Shown: in pieces, positions 8,196-17,925 of the stretch
Numbering within the stretch: the stretch's first letter is position 1
Layout: every line of letters starts with the position of its first letter
DNA from: Neorhodopirellula lusitana
Lineage (GTDB): Bacteria; Planctomycetota; Planctomycetia; Pirellulales; Pirellulaceae
NCBI RefSeq assembly: GCF_900182915.1
Contig: NZ_FXUG01000007.1
Location: 330,124-394,123, forward strand
Direction of reading: 5' to 3'
Length of the DNA: 64,000 nt
Position numbers and translations under genes: made by a program
Notes under the pieces: model-generated
Databases searched by the model: none
Seen by the model: only the letters and a program-made list of their open reading frames with translations
What the model was told of the DNA's origin: nothing

Positions 8196-9941
8196 ATGTC
8201 ATCGACGCAAGGCAGCATCGAGACGCAGGAGGCAATCAATCGATTTGCCGACGCCTTGCGACAACGTATCGGTACCGACCGATTCCGGCTGTGGTTCACC
8301 CACGGCGTCCGGTTCGATGTCGAACCCGGTGACGATGAAACCGAGTCGCTTGTCTTGTACGTTAGCGGCCCGTTTGCGGCCGACCGGATCGCCAAGAACT
8401 TCACGACCGACTTGCGTGCGTCCGCAATCGCAGCAATCGGCGACCACGGTCGTTTTCGTTTGGACGTCGCCAAGCAAGCGGAGCAACCTGCACTGCTGCT
8501 TGACGCTGACGACGATGAAGAGGCACAAGACCACGATCAGCGCGACAACCGCTTCGATGATGAGGAAGCCAGTTTCGGCAATCGTCACGAACCCGAGTCT
8601 CGATCGGAATCAAATGGTCCTAAGAAGAGCCGCAACTCTTCTTCGTTCCGCCGCAACGGTCTCTCCAATTCCAAACGTCCCGGCGCAGGCAAGCTTTCGA
8701 GCCTGCTGGCCGAGTCCAGCCTGACAAACCGGGAAGAGAACCAAGAGGCTTCTTCGCGTTCAGGCGAATCTCGCTCTTCCAGAAGCACACAGTCATCCCG
8801 TGATGCGGGTTCGCCCAGCGGCGGCCCAACACGCGACCGCCGAGCATCGTCGCGTGACGAAGCAAACTCACAACCACTGCCGCCTTTGCCCGAGTCGCAT
8901 CCGACTGCGGGGCGAACGCTAGAAAGTTTCATCACCGGCCCGTGCAACGAGTTCGCGTTCTCGGCTGCCGCGATGGCAATCTCAACACCCGAAGTTGCGA
9001 CACCGCTGTTCTTGCATGGGCCTACCGGAACCGGCAAGTCGCACCTGTTGCACGCCGTGGCTGAAGAGTTCCGACGTCGCCGCCGGATGCGTCGCGTCGT
9101 TCTCTTAACCGCTGAGCAATTCACCAATGATTTCGTCGGTTCGGTGAACTCCACCGGTCTGCCCGCCTTTCGTCGTCGCTACCGCGAAGTGGATGCACTG
9201 TTGATCGACGACGTGCACTTCCTGGCCGCCAAGACTGCCACGCTACGGGAAGCCCTCTACACTTTGGAAACTCTCGCTGCGGCCGGTAAGCCGTTGGTCT
9301 TCACAGCCAACCTGCCGCCCGCCGACATACGCGGTTTGACCGGCGAAGTGGCCGGCCGCATGGCGTCGGGCCTAGTGTGTCCGCTGACGAACTTGGATGC
9401 CGAGACACGACTCGCGCTGCTGAAACGAATGGTCAAGACGCGATGCGTGCTTGATTGCGAAGAAGAGCTTTTGGTGGAAGTCAGTGAATCGGTGGGCGGC
9501 GATGCCCGCGCCGTCACAGGCGTCGCGAACCTGATCGGAATGCTCCAACGCATGTTCCGTCGTGAACCCACGATCGAAGAAATCCGCCGGTTCGGCGGCG
9601 ATTTGCTTCGCAACACTCGCTCGGCTCCGTCATTGCGGTCCATCGAGCGGGCGGTGTGCGACACCTTTGGCCTGGAAGGCGACGGACTTCGTGGCAAGGC
9701 TCAAACGAAGCGAGTCAGCGAACCCAGAACGCTCGCGATGTACCTGGCTCGCCAGCACACTGGCAGTGCGTTTACGGAAATTGCCCAGCATTTCGGTCGC
9801 CGCAGCCATTCAGGCGCGATCGCGGCTCAGCAAAAAGTGGAAGCGTGGCTGACCAGCGGGAAGGCGATTGGCGGTGGCGATGGTGCTATGTCTGCCCAAG
9901 ATGCGATCACGCGAGTTGAAGCACGCCTGCGTGTTGGCTAG
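8196..9941 (+). CDS. dnaA: Chromosomal replication initiator DnaA
   Basis: DnaA binds DnaA boxes at the origin and melts DNA in its ATP form. The 581-aa chain has an N-terminal domain I (residues 1-90), a long Ser/Arg/Glu-rich linker (about 100-235), an AAA+ core with Walker A GPTGTGKSHL near 275-284 and Walker B LLIDDVHFL near 335, and a C-terminal helix-turn-helix domain IV. Domain IV retains PRTLAMYLARQHTG. The DNA-reading signature is GRRSHSGAI, where the usual form is GGRDHTTVL, so residues that contact the box in E. coli DnaA differ. It is longer than most DnaA proteins because of the linker. dnaB follows about 295 bases downstream. Confidence 0.92.
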   Translation: MSSTQGSIETQEAINRFADALRQRIGTDRFRLWFTHGVRFDVEPGDDETESLVLYVSGPFAADRIAKNFTTDLRASAIAAIGDHGRFRLDVAKQAEQPALLLDADDDEEAQDHDQRDNRFDDEEASFGNRHEPESRSESNGPKKSRNSSSFRRNGLSNSKRPGAGKLSSLLAESSLTNREENQEASSRSGESRSSRSTQSSRDAGSPSGGPTRDRRASSRDEANSQPLPPLPESHPTAGRTLESFITGPCNEFAFSAAAMAISTPEVATPLFLHGPTGTGKSHLLHAVAEEFRRRRRMRRVVLLTAEQFTNDFVGSVNSTGLPAFRRRYREVDALLIDDVHFLAAKTATLREALYTLETLAAAGKPLVFTANLPPADIRGLTGEVAGRMASGLVCPLTNLDAETRLALLKRMVKTRCVLDCEEELLVEVSESVGGDARAVTGVANLIGMLQRMFRREPTIEEIRRFGGDLLRNTRSAPSLRSIERAVCDTFGLEGDGLRGKAQTKRVSEPRTLAMYLARQHTGSAFTEIAQHFGRRSHSGAIAAQQKVEAWLTSGKAIGGGDGAMSAQDAITRVEARLRVG

Positions 9942-10235
9942 TACGACATCCACGCCTATCATTCAAGCAAATCCTAGTGGATGCTGTGATCGATTCACGG
10001 GCGTCCCGAAGCAGACGGTCAACAAACCAGATTCAGTCAACCAGCTGAATACGATTAACAAGCGACCGGGCGAGGGAAGCAGTTTCTGACACGCGGTGAC
10101 GTCAATCGGACGATTGCGGCCGCGATTCGCAGAACAAGTTTCACCAAACGCTAGCAATACGATCATCAGCAAGATCCACTTCCAGTATTCGAATTTCCCG
10201 CACCTCCAAACGAACACAATAAGACGGTCACAAGG

Positions 10236-11693
10236 ATGAGTTCAGACGACCACAAATTCGGCGACAAGGATTTTCGCGGCAAGAAGAAGAAACGCGAGGT
10301 CTCCGCTAGCGAGATCCTGCAGCGATCGCCTCCCTTCGAACTCGAAGCGGAAATGGGGGTGATCGGCAGCATCCTATTGATGCCAGACATTTGTGACGAT
10401 ATCGCGTCGCTGCGTGCTGACGACTTTTACGATGATGCAAACCGCATCATCTACTCACACATGCGCGAAATGTACGACCAGGGCGAGAAGATTGATATCA
10501 CCCTGCTCGTTTCTCGGATGCGGACAGCGAACGAGTTTGAAAAGGCAGGCGGAGCTGCTTACCTGGCGAGACTTTCGGGAAGCGTTGCGAACGCTGCTCA
10601 CGCGGTTTATTACGCCGAGATCGTTACCGAGAAAGCGGTCTATCGCCGGCTGATCGAGAACAGCACCGAGATCCTTCGTGACGCCTACGAGCAATCCAGT
10701 ACCGCCAAGGAACTGTGCGCTCAAGCGGAACAAAAAGTCTTCGCGATCATGGACGGGCGCAGCAGCAGTTCGGTGTCCAACATCAGTGATGTGTTGCATC
10801 AATCGATGGACCGCATGGAAGCGCGGATGCGAGACGATTACGATGAGGGTGGAGTTGAAACCGGGCTCACCGACTTTGACCAAATGACCGGTGGAGTGCA
10901 CCCTGGCGCGTTGATCATCTTGGCCGCTCGTCCTGCGATGGGCAAAACAGCGCTAGCCATGAACATCGCCGAGAATGTTTCCTTGCGGCAAAATAGCCCG
11001 GTGTTGTTTGTCAGCTTGGAAATGTCATCGATCGAATTGGCCGACCGCCTGTTATGCTCGATCGCTCGAGTCAACGGCCACAAACTGCGTGCCGGATCGA
11101 TCCGCAGCGAGGACCGTGATCGTTTGGTTCAAAAAGCCAATGAGCTAAGCCAGGCGCCTTTGTTCATCGACGATTCACCGAGCCGAACGGTCAGCGAAAT
11201 CGGGGCGGCCGCTCGACGGATTAAACGTCGTGAAGACGCACTTGGAATGATTGTGATCGATTACCTGCAATTGATTGATCCCGACAATTCTCGTGATCCG
11301 CGTCAGGAACAGGTCGCCAAGATCGCTCGGCGACTGAAGGGGCTCGCTCGGGAATTGGATGTGCCCGTGCTGTGTCTGTCCCAGCTGAATCGGCAAGCCG
11401 AAGAGGGAAAAGACCACCGCCCGAAACTATCGCACCTGCGGGAATCCGGAGCCATCGAGCAGGATGCCGACGTTGTCATGTTTGTGCACCGTGAAGAGTA
11501 CTACCATTCGGGCGACGAAAAGGCCCAGTACGCTGGCCAGGCGCAAATCATTATCGCCAAACAACGGGCCGGCCCTGTCGGTGATGTCGACCTGACTTGG
11601 GAAGCGGAATTCACCCGGTTCAGCAACCGCGCCGCCGAACACCACAGTGAGTTCGACGACTACCGTGAGTTCACCTCACCAGGCGGCTTCTAA
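10236..11693 (+). CDS. dnaB: Replicative DNA helicase DnaB
   Basis: DnaB is the hexameric 5'-3' helicase of the replication fork. The 485-aa product has an N-terminal all-helical domain (about residues 30-135), then the RecA-like core with Walker A ARPAMGKTALAMN near residue 230, the FVSLEMS strand, and the IVIDYLQLI Walker B strand. RESGAIEQDADVVMFVHR near the end is a family signature. Its length matches the family. It lies downstream of dnaA on the same strand. A charged Lys-rich extension precedes the core. Confidence 0.96.
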   Translation: MSSDDHKFGDKDFRGKKKKREVSASEILQRSPPFELEAEMGVIGSILLMPDICDDIASLRADDFYDDANRIIYSHMREMYDQGEKIDITLLVSRMRTANEFEKAGGAAYLARLSGSVANAAHAVYYAEIVTEKAVYRRLIENSTEILRDAYEQSSTAKELCAQAEQKVFAIMDGRSSSSVSNISDVLHQSMDRMEARMRDDYDEGGVETGLTDFDQMTGGVHPGALIILAARPAMGKTALAMNIAENVSLRQNSPVLFVSLEMSSIELADRLLCSIARVNGHKLRAGSIRSEDRDRLVQKANELSQAPLFIDDSPSRTVSEIGAAARRIKRREDALGMIVIDYLQLIDPDNSRDPRQEQVAKIARRLKGLARELDVPVLCLSQLNRQAEEGKDHRPKLSHLRESGAIEQDADVVMFVHREEYYHSGDEKAQYAGQAQIIIAKQRAGPVGDVDLTWEAEFTRFSNRAAEHHSEFDDYREFTSPGGF

Positions 11694-11785
11694 CGGCGGG
11701 CCTGGCTTGACGCATTCACCTATTCGAGGTCGCGTCGGCTCGACCTCAGTGTAGAGCGATGGTGACAATCGCTTGGGGTTTACAC

Positions 11786-11832
11786 GCGAGAGTGGGATCT
11801 CAAACGATTGAAGACAATCGTTCTACTCTCGT
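11786..11832. terminator. Bidirectional hairpin between convergent genes
   Basis: A nested inverted repeat lies between dnaB (rightward) and the kinase gene (leftward). The inner stem AACGATT/AATCGTT (11803-11822) closes a 6-base loop, and an outer GAGAGT/ACTCTC pair spans 11788-11830. There is no strong T-run, so termination is inferred from position and symmetry. Confidence 0.55.
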
Positions 11833-11849
11833 AAAGTGAAAGACAGGCT

Positions 11850-13439
11850 CTAAACCGTCGCCCGCCGCGAAGCTCGGCTTAGAGTGACAAAAATGAGACG
11901 CTCCAAAACGTAGGGCGTCACATTGCCTTTGCACAACAACATGTCGGCGCCCGCGGCCACGCACTCTTCACTTACCGCTTCGTCCTCATGGCCCGTTAAG
12001 ACGATCATCGGCGTGGTCGGCATGGCCGCGTGCAGCGATCGCACAGTGTCGACCCCATGGCTGTCGGGAAGCTGCAGATCCAGTAGCACCACATCAATGT
12101 GATCATTGGCTTGACCGCAATGAATGGCTTCCTGAAGAGTGTGGGCGGTGAAAATATTGACCGCATTGTTACCCCGCTGCAACATCTCCGTCGTCAGGAA
12201 TAGATCGTCTTGATCGTCCTCGACAATCAGAACTTCAATACAACTTCGGGCCATGCCAATTTCCGGCCCGGACTCCAACATCTGAAGCGCGGACAACACA
12301 TCACTCATGGACGCATATCGATCCGCCGCATCCAAGGCCAACATGCGATCCAAAACCGCTCGAACCTCCGACGGTGCGATGTCATCCGGAAGTGGCTTGA
12401 ACTGATCACCACAAACGAGATTCACAACCTTGGATTGGACAGACGTCCCCGGCACTCGGCTGTGTCCCGTCAGCATGTAATACCAACTCGCCCCCAGCGA
12501 ATAGATGTCCGATTGAATCGTTGCACTCGATAGCGACCGAGCCTGTTCAGGTGCCATGAAATCCGGAGTCCCGCCCAAAATCTCTTGGCGGGTACGAAAC
12601 GAGGTCTCACCGTTGCGTGACTCAGTCGCATCGGGGTTATCGCTGTCGGCGAGCAACTCCCCATCGTCAGTCAGAATTGCCAGGCCCAAATCAGTGACCT
12701 TAATTCGCCCCGCGTCAAACATCATGTTGCCGGGCTTAACGTCGCGATGTATCAATCCGCGTTCGTGCGCGTGTTCGAGGCCAGTCGCCGCATCCCGAAT
12801 GTACTCAAGTGACTCACGCCAAGAGATCGCACCATTGGAACTAACGTAAGCCTGCAGGTCTGGCCCCGAGAGTTCTTCCATCACGATGTACAACGTGTCG
12901 CCATGTTCGCCGGTCTCGTAGGCAACGACCACGTTGGGATGAGCCAACCGCAGGACCATTTCCATTTCGCGACGGAAACGCTGTGTAAGGCGTCTTTGCT
13001 TGATCAATTTTAAAGCGACGTATTCGGATTCGTCGCTGCTCGAACACGCACGATAAACATGCCCAGCGCCGCCCTCCCCCAACTTACGCTGCAAGACATA
13101 CTCGCCAACCGGCATTCCGATTCGTAGGTCTTGAAGCGAGTACCCGTCTTCGTGGAAGTGCCGTTCGATTTCCGCCGCAACCAACTCAAGTTGACTGTCA
13201 TTGAACTGCCCGGATTTCCGCAAGCGGTCGACGATCAAACCAGAGTCATCGAGCGACATTCCGATGGACACCTGCGACGCATTCACCCAATCGTCTACGT
13301 CGGAAAGGCTCAATGCGTCGACCAGACTCTGGTTCTCTGAGTCAGCGTTGTCCGCTGGACCAGGCGAATCACCGTGACGACCAGCCGCATCAGCGTCGCT
13401 GGTGTCATCTTGAGCAGAGTCCGAGTCGTTCAACGCCAT
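11850..13439 (-). CDS. Ser/Thr protein kinase fused to a receiver domain
   Basis: The product of about 529 aa joins a Hanks-type kinase to a C-terminal response-regulator receiver. Kinase motifs are GEGGAGHVY, VALKLIKQ, HRDVKPGNMMF, VTDLGLAI (DLG where DFG is usual) and DFMAPEQA, between roughly residues 107 and 390. The receiver, about 405-520, has the acidic pair in LIVEDDQDD, the phospho-acceptor in VVLLDLQLPD, and the conserved Thr in IVLTGHED and Lys in LLCKG. No membrane helix is seen, so it should be cytoplasmic. This suggests kinase output gated by, or reporting to, two-component phosphorylation. ATG 13439 is preferred; the open frame extends upstream to a TTG at 13619. Confidence 0.88.
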   Translation of the reverse strand: MALNDSDSAQDDTSDADAAGRHGDSPGPADNADSENQSLVDALSLSDVDDWVNASQVSIGMSLDDSGLIVDRLRKSGQFNDSQLELVAAEIERHFHEDGYSLQDLRIGMPVGEYVLQRKLGEGGAGHVYRACSSSDESEYVALKLIKQRRLTQRFRREMEMVLRLAHPNVVVAYETGEHGDTLYIVMEELSGPDLQAYVSSNGAISWRESLEYIRDAATGLEHAHERGLIHRDVKPGNMMFDAGRIKVTDLGLAILTDDGELLADSDNPDATESRNGETSFRTRQEILGGTPDFMAPEQARSLSSATIQSDIYSLGASWYYMLTGHSRVPGTSVQSKVVNLVCGDQFKPLPDDIAPSEVRAVLDRMLALDAADRYASMSDVLSALQMLESGPEIGMARSCIEVLIVEDDQDDLFLTTEMLQRGNNAVNIFTAHTLQEAIHCGQANDHIDVVLLDLQLPDSHGVDTVRSLHAAMPTTPMIVLTGHEDEAVSEECVAAGADMLLCKGNVTPYVLERLIFVTLSRASRRATV

Positions 13440-13881
13440 CTGATAGCCCACATTTGCAATAGCCGGGCCAATGAGGAACGAAACCAGGTGACGCCAGCGA
13501 ACGTAAGTATACCACCACTTTGGGGATCTGATAAGTCCGCGTACCAACGCTGAATGGCGACTGAGCTTGCGGATTGACTTAACGAAGCCTGCACCAAAAA
13601 ACCGAACGCCGGCGAGCAAATCGCTCTGCCGACGCCCGAAAACGGCAATGTTACCCGTGACAGTGGCACCATCAAATGCGAATTATGATCATCGTTAACC
13701 GAGCCGTCTCACGAACGAGTTCAGACACGAAGGCTCGCTCATCATGCGGTCGATATCACCAGATACCAAGTGACACTGCCATGACGTATGGAAGACGTTT
13801 CAACCCAGCGACTCCACACCCAAATCCAGGCTGCAACTCGGTAGCGGGCGCTGCAAGCCAGTGCCGCACGCCGACGAGTTG

Positions 13882-14559
13882 CTAACCCAGCGCGGGGTAA
13901 CTCTCGGATTGCCCAGCGTGAGTAAGAAGTCGCTGGTGATTCGACCGCACCGCTGCTCTCGCTTCTGGCAACCAGTCACGGACCGCCTCAGGAAGCTGGG
14001 CCAACCCCACTCGGTTCATCACCTGGTTCAATCGCATCAACAGCGTGTCATCGTGCTCGTAATCAAACAGGAAACGAATGTCGGCAAACCTCTCCATCGT
14101 GCTGGCGATTTTGTCGCACGGCTTGCCCGTGATTCGATTCACGCATCCTTCGATCTCAGCCAGCGGCAAGCTTGCAAACAAAGCATAGTAAGCTTCCACC
14201 TTGTCACGGTCATCGACCAAGTAGTTCGCATCCAACAACATCTCGATCAAGATGTGACCCACGAACGTCGGCCGGAATCCCGAATCACCGGGCAAAAGAT
14301 CACGAAGTTGAACGGCGAATTCCAAGTTCATTCGCACGAACGTTTCCCCACTATGGAACCAGCGGTCATCGCGAATGTGCGAAGTGATTCCACCGGCAAC
14401 ATCACGCATCGTCGCGTCATCCGACTCCAAAAAGGGTGCCGCCATTCGGCCTCGAGCTCGAATCTTTCGATCGATCACCGACAAGAAATCCGGCATCCCG
14501 GTACAAGCCGCAAGAATCGGTCGGTCGAGATACGGAAGGGCATGGCATAGAAAATTCAT
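13882..14559 (-). CDS. ACP phosphodiesterase (AcpH)-like protein
   Basis: The N-terminus MNFLCHALPYLDRP, followed by the GMPDFL segment and VAGGITSHIRDD, resembles the AcpH family, which removes the phosphopantetheine arm from acyl carrier protein. The His and Asp of the GITSHIRDD segment match the family's predicted metal-binding HD-type centre. The 225-aa length is a little above the 190-200 aa of E. coli AcpH. Similarity is visible mainly in the first third, so the reaction is tentative. I chose ATG 14559. A TTG at 14595 would overlap the end of the upstream cysteine desulfurase gene, with which it is probably co-transcribed. Confidence 0.6.
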   Translation of the reverse strand: MNFLCHALPYLDRPILAACTGMPDFLSVIDRKIRARGRMAAPFLESDDATMRDVAGGITSHIRDDRWFHSGETFVRMNLEFAVQLRDLLPGDSGFRPTFVGHILIEMLLDANYLVDDRDKVEAYYALFASLPLAEIEGCVNRITGKPCDKIASTMERFADIRFLFDYEHDDTLLMRLNQVMNRVGLAQLPEAVRDWLPEARAAVRSNHQRLLTHAGQSESYPALG

Positions 14560-14591
14560 CGCCCCCAGTGGACCAGCAACCGTTATCCGGT

Positions 14592-15839
14592 TCAATCACC
14601 AATCTGGGATAAACGATGATGCGAAGCGATCAGCTGCCGAGCGGCCTCGTCGATATCCGCCTCCGTTGTAAAACGCCCTAGCCCGAAACGAACACTCCGT
14701 CGCGATTCGGATTCACTCAGCCCGATCGCCAACAACACATGGCTGGGTGTGGGGTCGGCACTGCTGCAAGCCGAACCGCTACTGAACGCGACCCCCGGAG
14801 TAGCCGCCATCCAAGTTTCTCCCTCGACCCTTGGTGATCGGAAGTTCAAATTGCCCGCCAACCTGAACAGATGCGGTTGCCCCGCTTGATCACCAGAAGA
14901 CAATTCATGCTGATTAAGTTCCAAGCGAGGACCATTAATCTGCAAGCCTTCGATGGCGGAACTCAGAAGGTTCCAAAAACGATCCCGCAATTTCAGTAAC
15001 CTCGCAGTTTCGTCTTCGCGTTCTTGAGTCGCCAGCGTCAACGCCGACGCCATCGCGACCACGCCGGCTGGGTTCATGGTGCCGCTTCGTAGTCCTCGCT
15101 GTTGCCCGCCGCCGATGATTTGAGGACGCAACCGAACGCGTCGGTTTCCGTTGCCCGCCAACAGGAAACCGATTCCCTTGGGGCCATAGAACTTGTGCGC
15201 TGACGCGCTGACCAAATCGATGTCCATCGCCTTCGCGTCCACCGCCAGCGGTCCCATCGCCTGGGTTGCGTCGCAGTGCAACAACGCCCCCGCGTCATGG
15301 GTGATCCGTGCGACCTCCGCAATGGGCGCGATGGTGCCCGTTTCGTTGTTGGCCAGCATCACGTTGACCAAGCCCGTCTGCTCATCGACGGCGCCAGCCA
15401 AGGCATCCAGGTCAATCAAGCCGCACTGATCCGTGCCCACCCAAACCGTTTCGATCGCATCTCGCGTCAGGTCCGCCGCCACATCCAGAACGGCTGGGTG
15501 CTCGGTGGAAGCGACCACCATTTTCTTACGACGATTTCGTGGATGCGTCATCACGCCCCGCATCGCCAAGTTAATACTCTCGGTCGCACCGGATGTGATC
15601 AGCAGATTCTCTGCCGGACCGTTTAAGGTGGTTGCGATTTCCTGCACCGCGGCGAGCAATCCATCACCAGCGATTCGGCCCATGGAATGCGAATCACTGT
15701 GCGGATTCGCAAAATTTTCGGTTAGCCAAGGTAGCATCTCCGCCACCACCCGCTGGTCACAGGGGGTTGTCGCGTGATGATCCAGATAGATCACGCTTTG
15801 GGCACCCGCGTTTGACGAATCGTCAGAATTGCTGGTCAT
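14592..15839 (-). CDS. Cysteine desulfurase, NifS/IscS-like
   Basis: A PLP-dependent class V aminotransferase-fold enzyme that releases sulfur from cysteine for Fe-S clusters or thio-cofactors. The 415-aa chain has IYLDHHATTPCD at the start, NNETGTIAPI, the PLP-binding lysine in SASAHKFYGPKG, and the active-site cysteine loop SSGSACSSADPTPSHVL. The loop is of the IscS/NifS (group I) kind. No iscU, sufU or thiI lies beside it, so the sulfur acceptor cannot be read from context. It starts at ATG 15839 and runs into the AcpH-like gene downstream. Confidence 0.93.
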   Translation of the reverse strand: MTSNSDDSSNAGAQSVIYLDHHATTPCDQRVVAEMLPWLTENFANPHSDSHSMGRIAGDGLLAAVQEIATTLNGPAENLLITSGATESINLAMRGVMTHPRNRRKKMVVASTEHPAVLDVAADLTRDAIETVWVGTDQCGLIDLDALAGAVDEQTGLVNVMLANNETGTIAPIAEVARITHDAGALLHCDATQAMGPLAVDAKAMDIDLVSASAHKFYGPKGIGFLLAGNGNRRVRLRPQIIGGGQQRGLRSGTMNPAGVVAMASALTLATQEREDETARLLKLRDRFWNLLSSAIEGLQINGPRLELNQHELSSGDQAGQPHLFRLAGNLNFRSPRVEGETWMAATPGVAFSSGSACSSADPTPSHVLLAIGLSESESRRSVRFGLGRFTTEADIDEAARQLIASHHRLSQIGD

Positions 15840-16297
15840 GGGTTACTGGCGGCTCTTAATAGGGGCGTGTTCGAGGGATGCCGGTGCAGATCACGGCGTT
15901 AGGACTGGTGGAAGCTCACCAGTCTAAATCATCGACTTCCATGAAATCCATCGCACAAGTGACTCTGGGCAGTCTAGGGCACCCCGTCTAGACCAACTCG
16001 CTACACACGACAACGGATGCCCCGAGCGGGGAACGTCAGAAACTTCCCGCGGACGGTCAGCTGACACGATGCCCGTTGGCCGTTATTCTTGTGGTCCACA
16101 AAACGTTTTGTGTACGAATGCGTTTTGTGTACGAATGCGCTTCGTGTATTTAAGCGTTTTGAATACCGAGTTTGTTGTGCACTTCGCATTCGTGTGTAAC
16201 CCCCTATGTTTTATCGCTGGGCACCGACCGTCGACCCCCCAAGTCACGTCCCTAGCTTGCGATCGTTCGAAAGTCTCCTCTTAGGCAAACATTTCCA
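15840..16297. other. Divergent intergenic region with hairpin and tandem repeats
   Basis: This 458-base gap separates the leftward cysteine desulfurase gene from sucB. It contains a perfect 8-bp hairpin, GACTGGTG/CACCAGTC with a 6-base loop at 15903-15924, and a set of 17-bp direct repeats at 16104-16154. Both sets of promoters must lie here. Confidence 0.5.
16104..16154. repeat. 17-bp direct repeats upstream of sucB
   Basis: CGTTTTGTGTACGAATG occurs twice in exact tandem (16104-16120 and 16121-16137). A diverged third copy follows at 16138-16154 and a trace of a fourth begins at 16155. The last copy ends about 140 bases before the sucB start, so a regulator-binding array is possible. Confidence 0.8.
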
Positions 16298-17626
16298 GTG
16301 AGCGAAATCATTCCTGTCGACGTTCCAACCGTTGGCGAATCGATCAGTGAAGTTCAGATCGGCACCTGGCTGAAGAACAGCGGTGACTTCGTCCAAAATG
16401 GCGAAGACCTTGTCGAAATTGAAACCGAGAAGGCCTCAGTGCAGATCCCGGCTCCGGCCAGCGGATACCTTGAAAACATCACCAAAGAATCCGAAGCGTT
16501 TGCCGTAATCGGCGAAACCATCGCCAGCATCCGGGTCGCCGAAGCACCCGCTGATGGCGGAAACGGCGGCGGATCAGCCAGCCCGGCCGCAGCGGCCGCT
16601 CCGAGCACCCCAGCATCGCCACCCGCCCGAAATGCCTCCAGCCCGAAAGCTGGCGGCAGTGCATCCGGCGGTGGAGCCTTTGTGATGCCCGCCGCTCAAC
16701 GAATTTTGGACGAGCACAATTTGGACGCGGCCCAAGTGCCAGCGACCGGACCTGGCGGACGACTGCTGAAGGAAGACGTGCAAGCGTTCATCCGCAGCGG
16801 AGGCGCAGCCAAGCCGGCTCCCGTCGCTCAACCACCAGCCGCCCCCGCACCCGCCCCCGCTTCGCCACCAGCAGTCGCATCGGTGCCTTCGTTCCCCGAG
16901 CCCACTTTGATGAGCGAGAGTTCGTATCGCTCCGAAGAAGTGAAGCCAATGAGTATGTTGCGGCGGACGATCGCGTCACGCCTGGTGCACGCTCAACAAA
17001 CCGCTGCGTTGTTGACCACGTTCAACGAAATCAACATGGCGCCCGTCATGCAGATTCGTTCAAAGTACAAAGATGCGTTCCTAAAGAAGCACGGCGTCAA
17101 GCTGGGCTTCATGTCGTTCTTCGCCAAGGCAACGGTCGAAGCACTGCGCCGGTTCCCAGCCGTTAACGCGGAGATCCGTAACGATGCGATGGTCTACAAA
17201 AACTACCAAGACATCGGGATCGCAATCGGCGGCGGCAAGGGCTTGGTTGTGCCAATCCTTCGCAATGTCGAACGCATGTCGTTCGCCGAAGTCGAGGGCT
17301 CCATCGGCGAGTACGCTCGATTGGCTGGCGAAAATCGCTTGCAACCATCGGACTTGATGGGCGGTACCTTCACGATCAGCAACGGTGGCATCTATGGATC
17401 GCTGCTGAGCACACCGATCGTGAACCCACCGCAAAGCGGCATCCTTGGGTTGCACACGATCCAAGAGCGGCCTGTCGCCGAGAACGGCCAAGTTGTGATC
17501 CGTCCGATGATGTACGTCGCGTTGACTTACGATCACCGAATCGTTGACGGCCGCGAAGCGGTTGGCTTCCTGGTCGCCATCAAGGAAACGATCGAAGACC
17601 CAGCACGGTTGTTCTTGGAAGTCTAG
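16298..17626 (+). CDS. sucB: Dihydrolipoamide succinyltransferase (E2 of 2-oxoglutarate dehydrogenase)
   Basis: E2 transfers the succinyl group from 2-oxoglutarate dehydrogenase to CoA through a lipoyl arm. The 442-aa product has one lipoyl domain with the modifiable lysine at residue 45 (IETEKASVQ), an Ala/Pro-rich linker, an E3-binding domain ([14 protein letters not shown], about 128-165), a second linker, and the catalytic domain ending with [14 protein letters not shown]. The succinyl-type assignment over the acetyl-type rests on overall resemblance and a single lipoyl domain. The start is GTG 16298. sucA and lpd are not adjacent. Confidence 0.88.
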   Translation: MSEIIPVDVPTVGESISEVQIGTWLKNSGDFVQNGEDLVEIETEKASVQIPAPASGYLENITKESEAFAVIGETIASIRVAEAPADGGNGGGSASPAAAAAPSTPASPPARNASSPKAGGSASGGGAFVMPAAQRILDEHNLDAAQVPATGPGGRLLKEDVQAFIRSGGAAKPAPVAQPPAAPAPAPASPPAVASVPSFPEPTLMSESSYRSEEVKPMSMLRRTIASRLVHAQQTAALLTTFNEINMAPVMQIRSKYKDAFLKKHGVKLGFMSFFAKATVEALRRFPAVNAEIRNDAMVYKNYQDIGIAIGGGKGLVVPILRNVERMSFAEVEGSIGEYARLAGENRLQPSDLMGGTFTISNGGIYGSLLSTPIVNPPQSGILGLHTIQERPVAENGQVVIRPMMYVALTYDHRIVDGREAVGFLVAIKETIEDPARLFLEV

Positions 17627-17675
17627 GGACAAGTTGCTCTGACTTATCGCTGAACTAACGGCAAAGAGATTCCAA

Positions 17676-17715
17676 CAAACACCCAGGGGCGTCCAACGCA
17701 CCCTGGGTTGTTTTT
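17676..17715 (+). terminator. Rho-independent terminator after sucB
   Basis: The stem ACCCAGGG/CCCTGGGT (17681-17688 with 17701-17708) closes a 12-base loop and is followed by TTGTTTTT. Flanking A-rich and T-rich bases can extend the stem. Confidence 0.88.
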
Positions 17716-17925
17716 GCGCTATGACATTTCTGGTCAGTAAAATTTTTGCGCCGTAAAATTCCTTGGCACTGAATTTCTGCGTCTCAAAAGTTTTGCGATA
17801 GGAACATCTCGCGCCGTGGTCTCATCGCATCCACAGCACGAGTGTCGCGTATCTCATGACGGGGCACATGCGACTCAAGCGAGTCCCACGGCCAGTCTTG
17901 CAGTCTTGCCTAACCGTTTGGTCGG

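Noticed and set aside
13861..14550. 229-codon rightward frame
   Set aside because: It lies fully antisense to the AcpH-like gene, which has family motifs.
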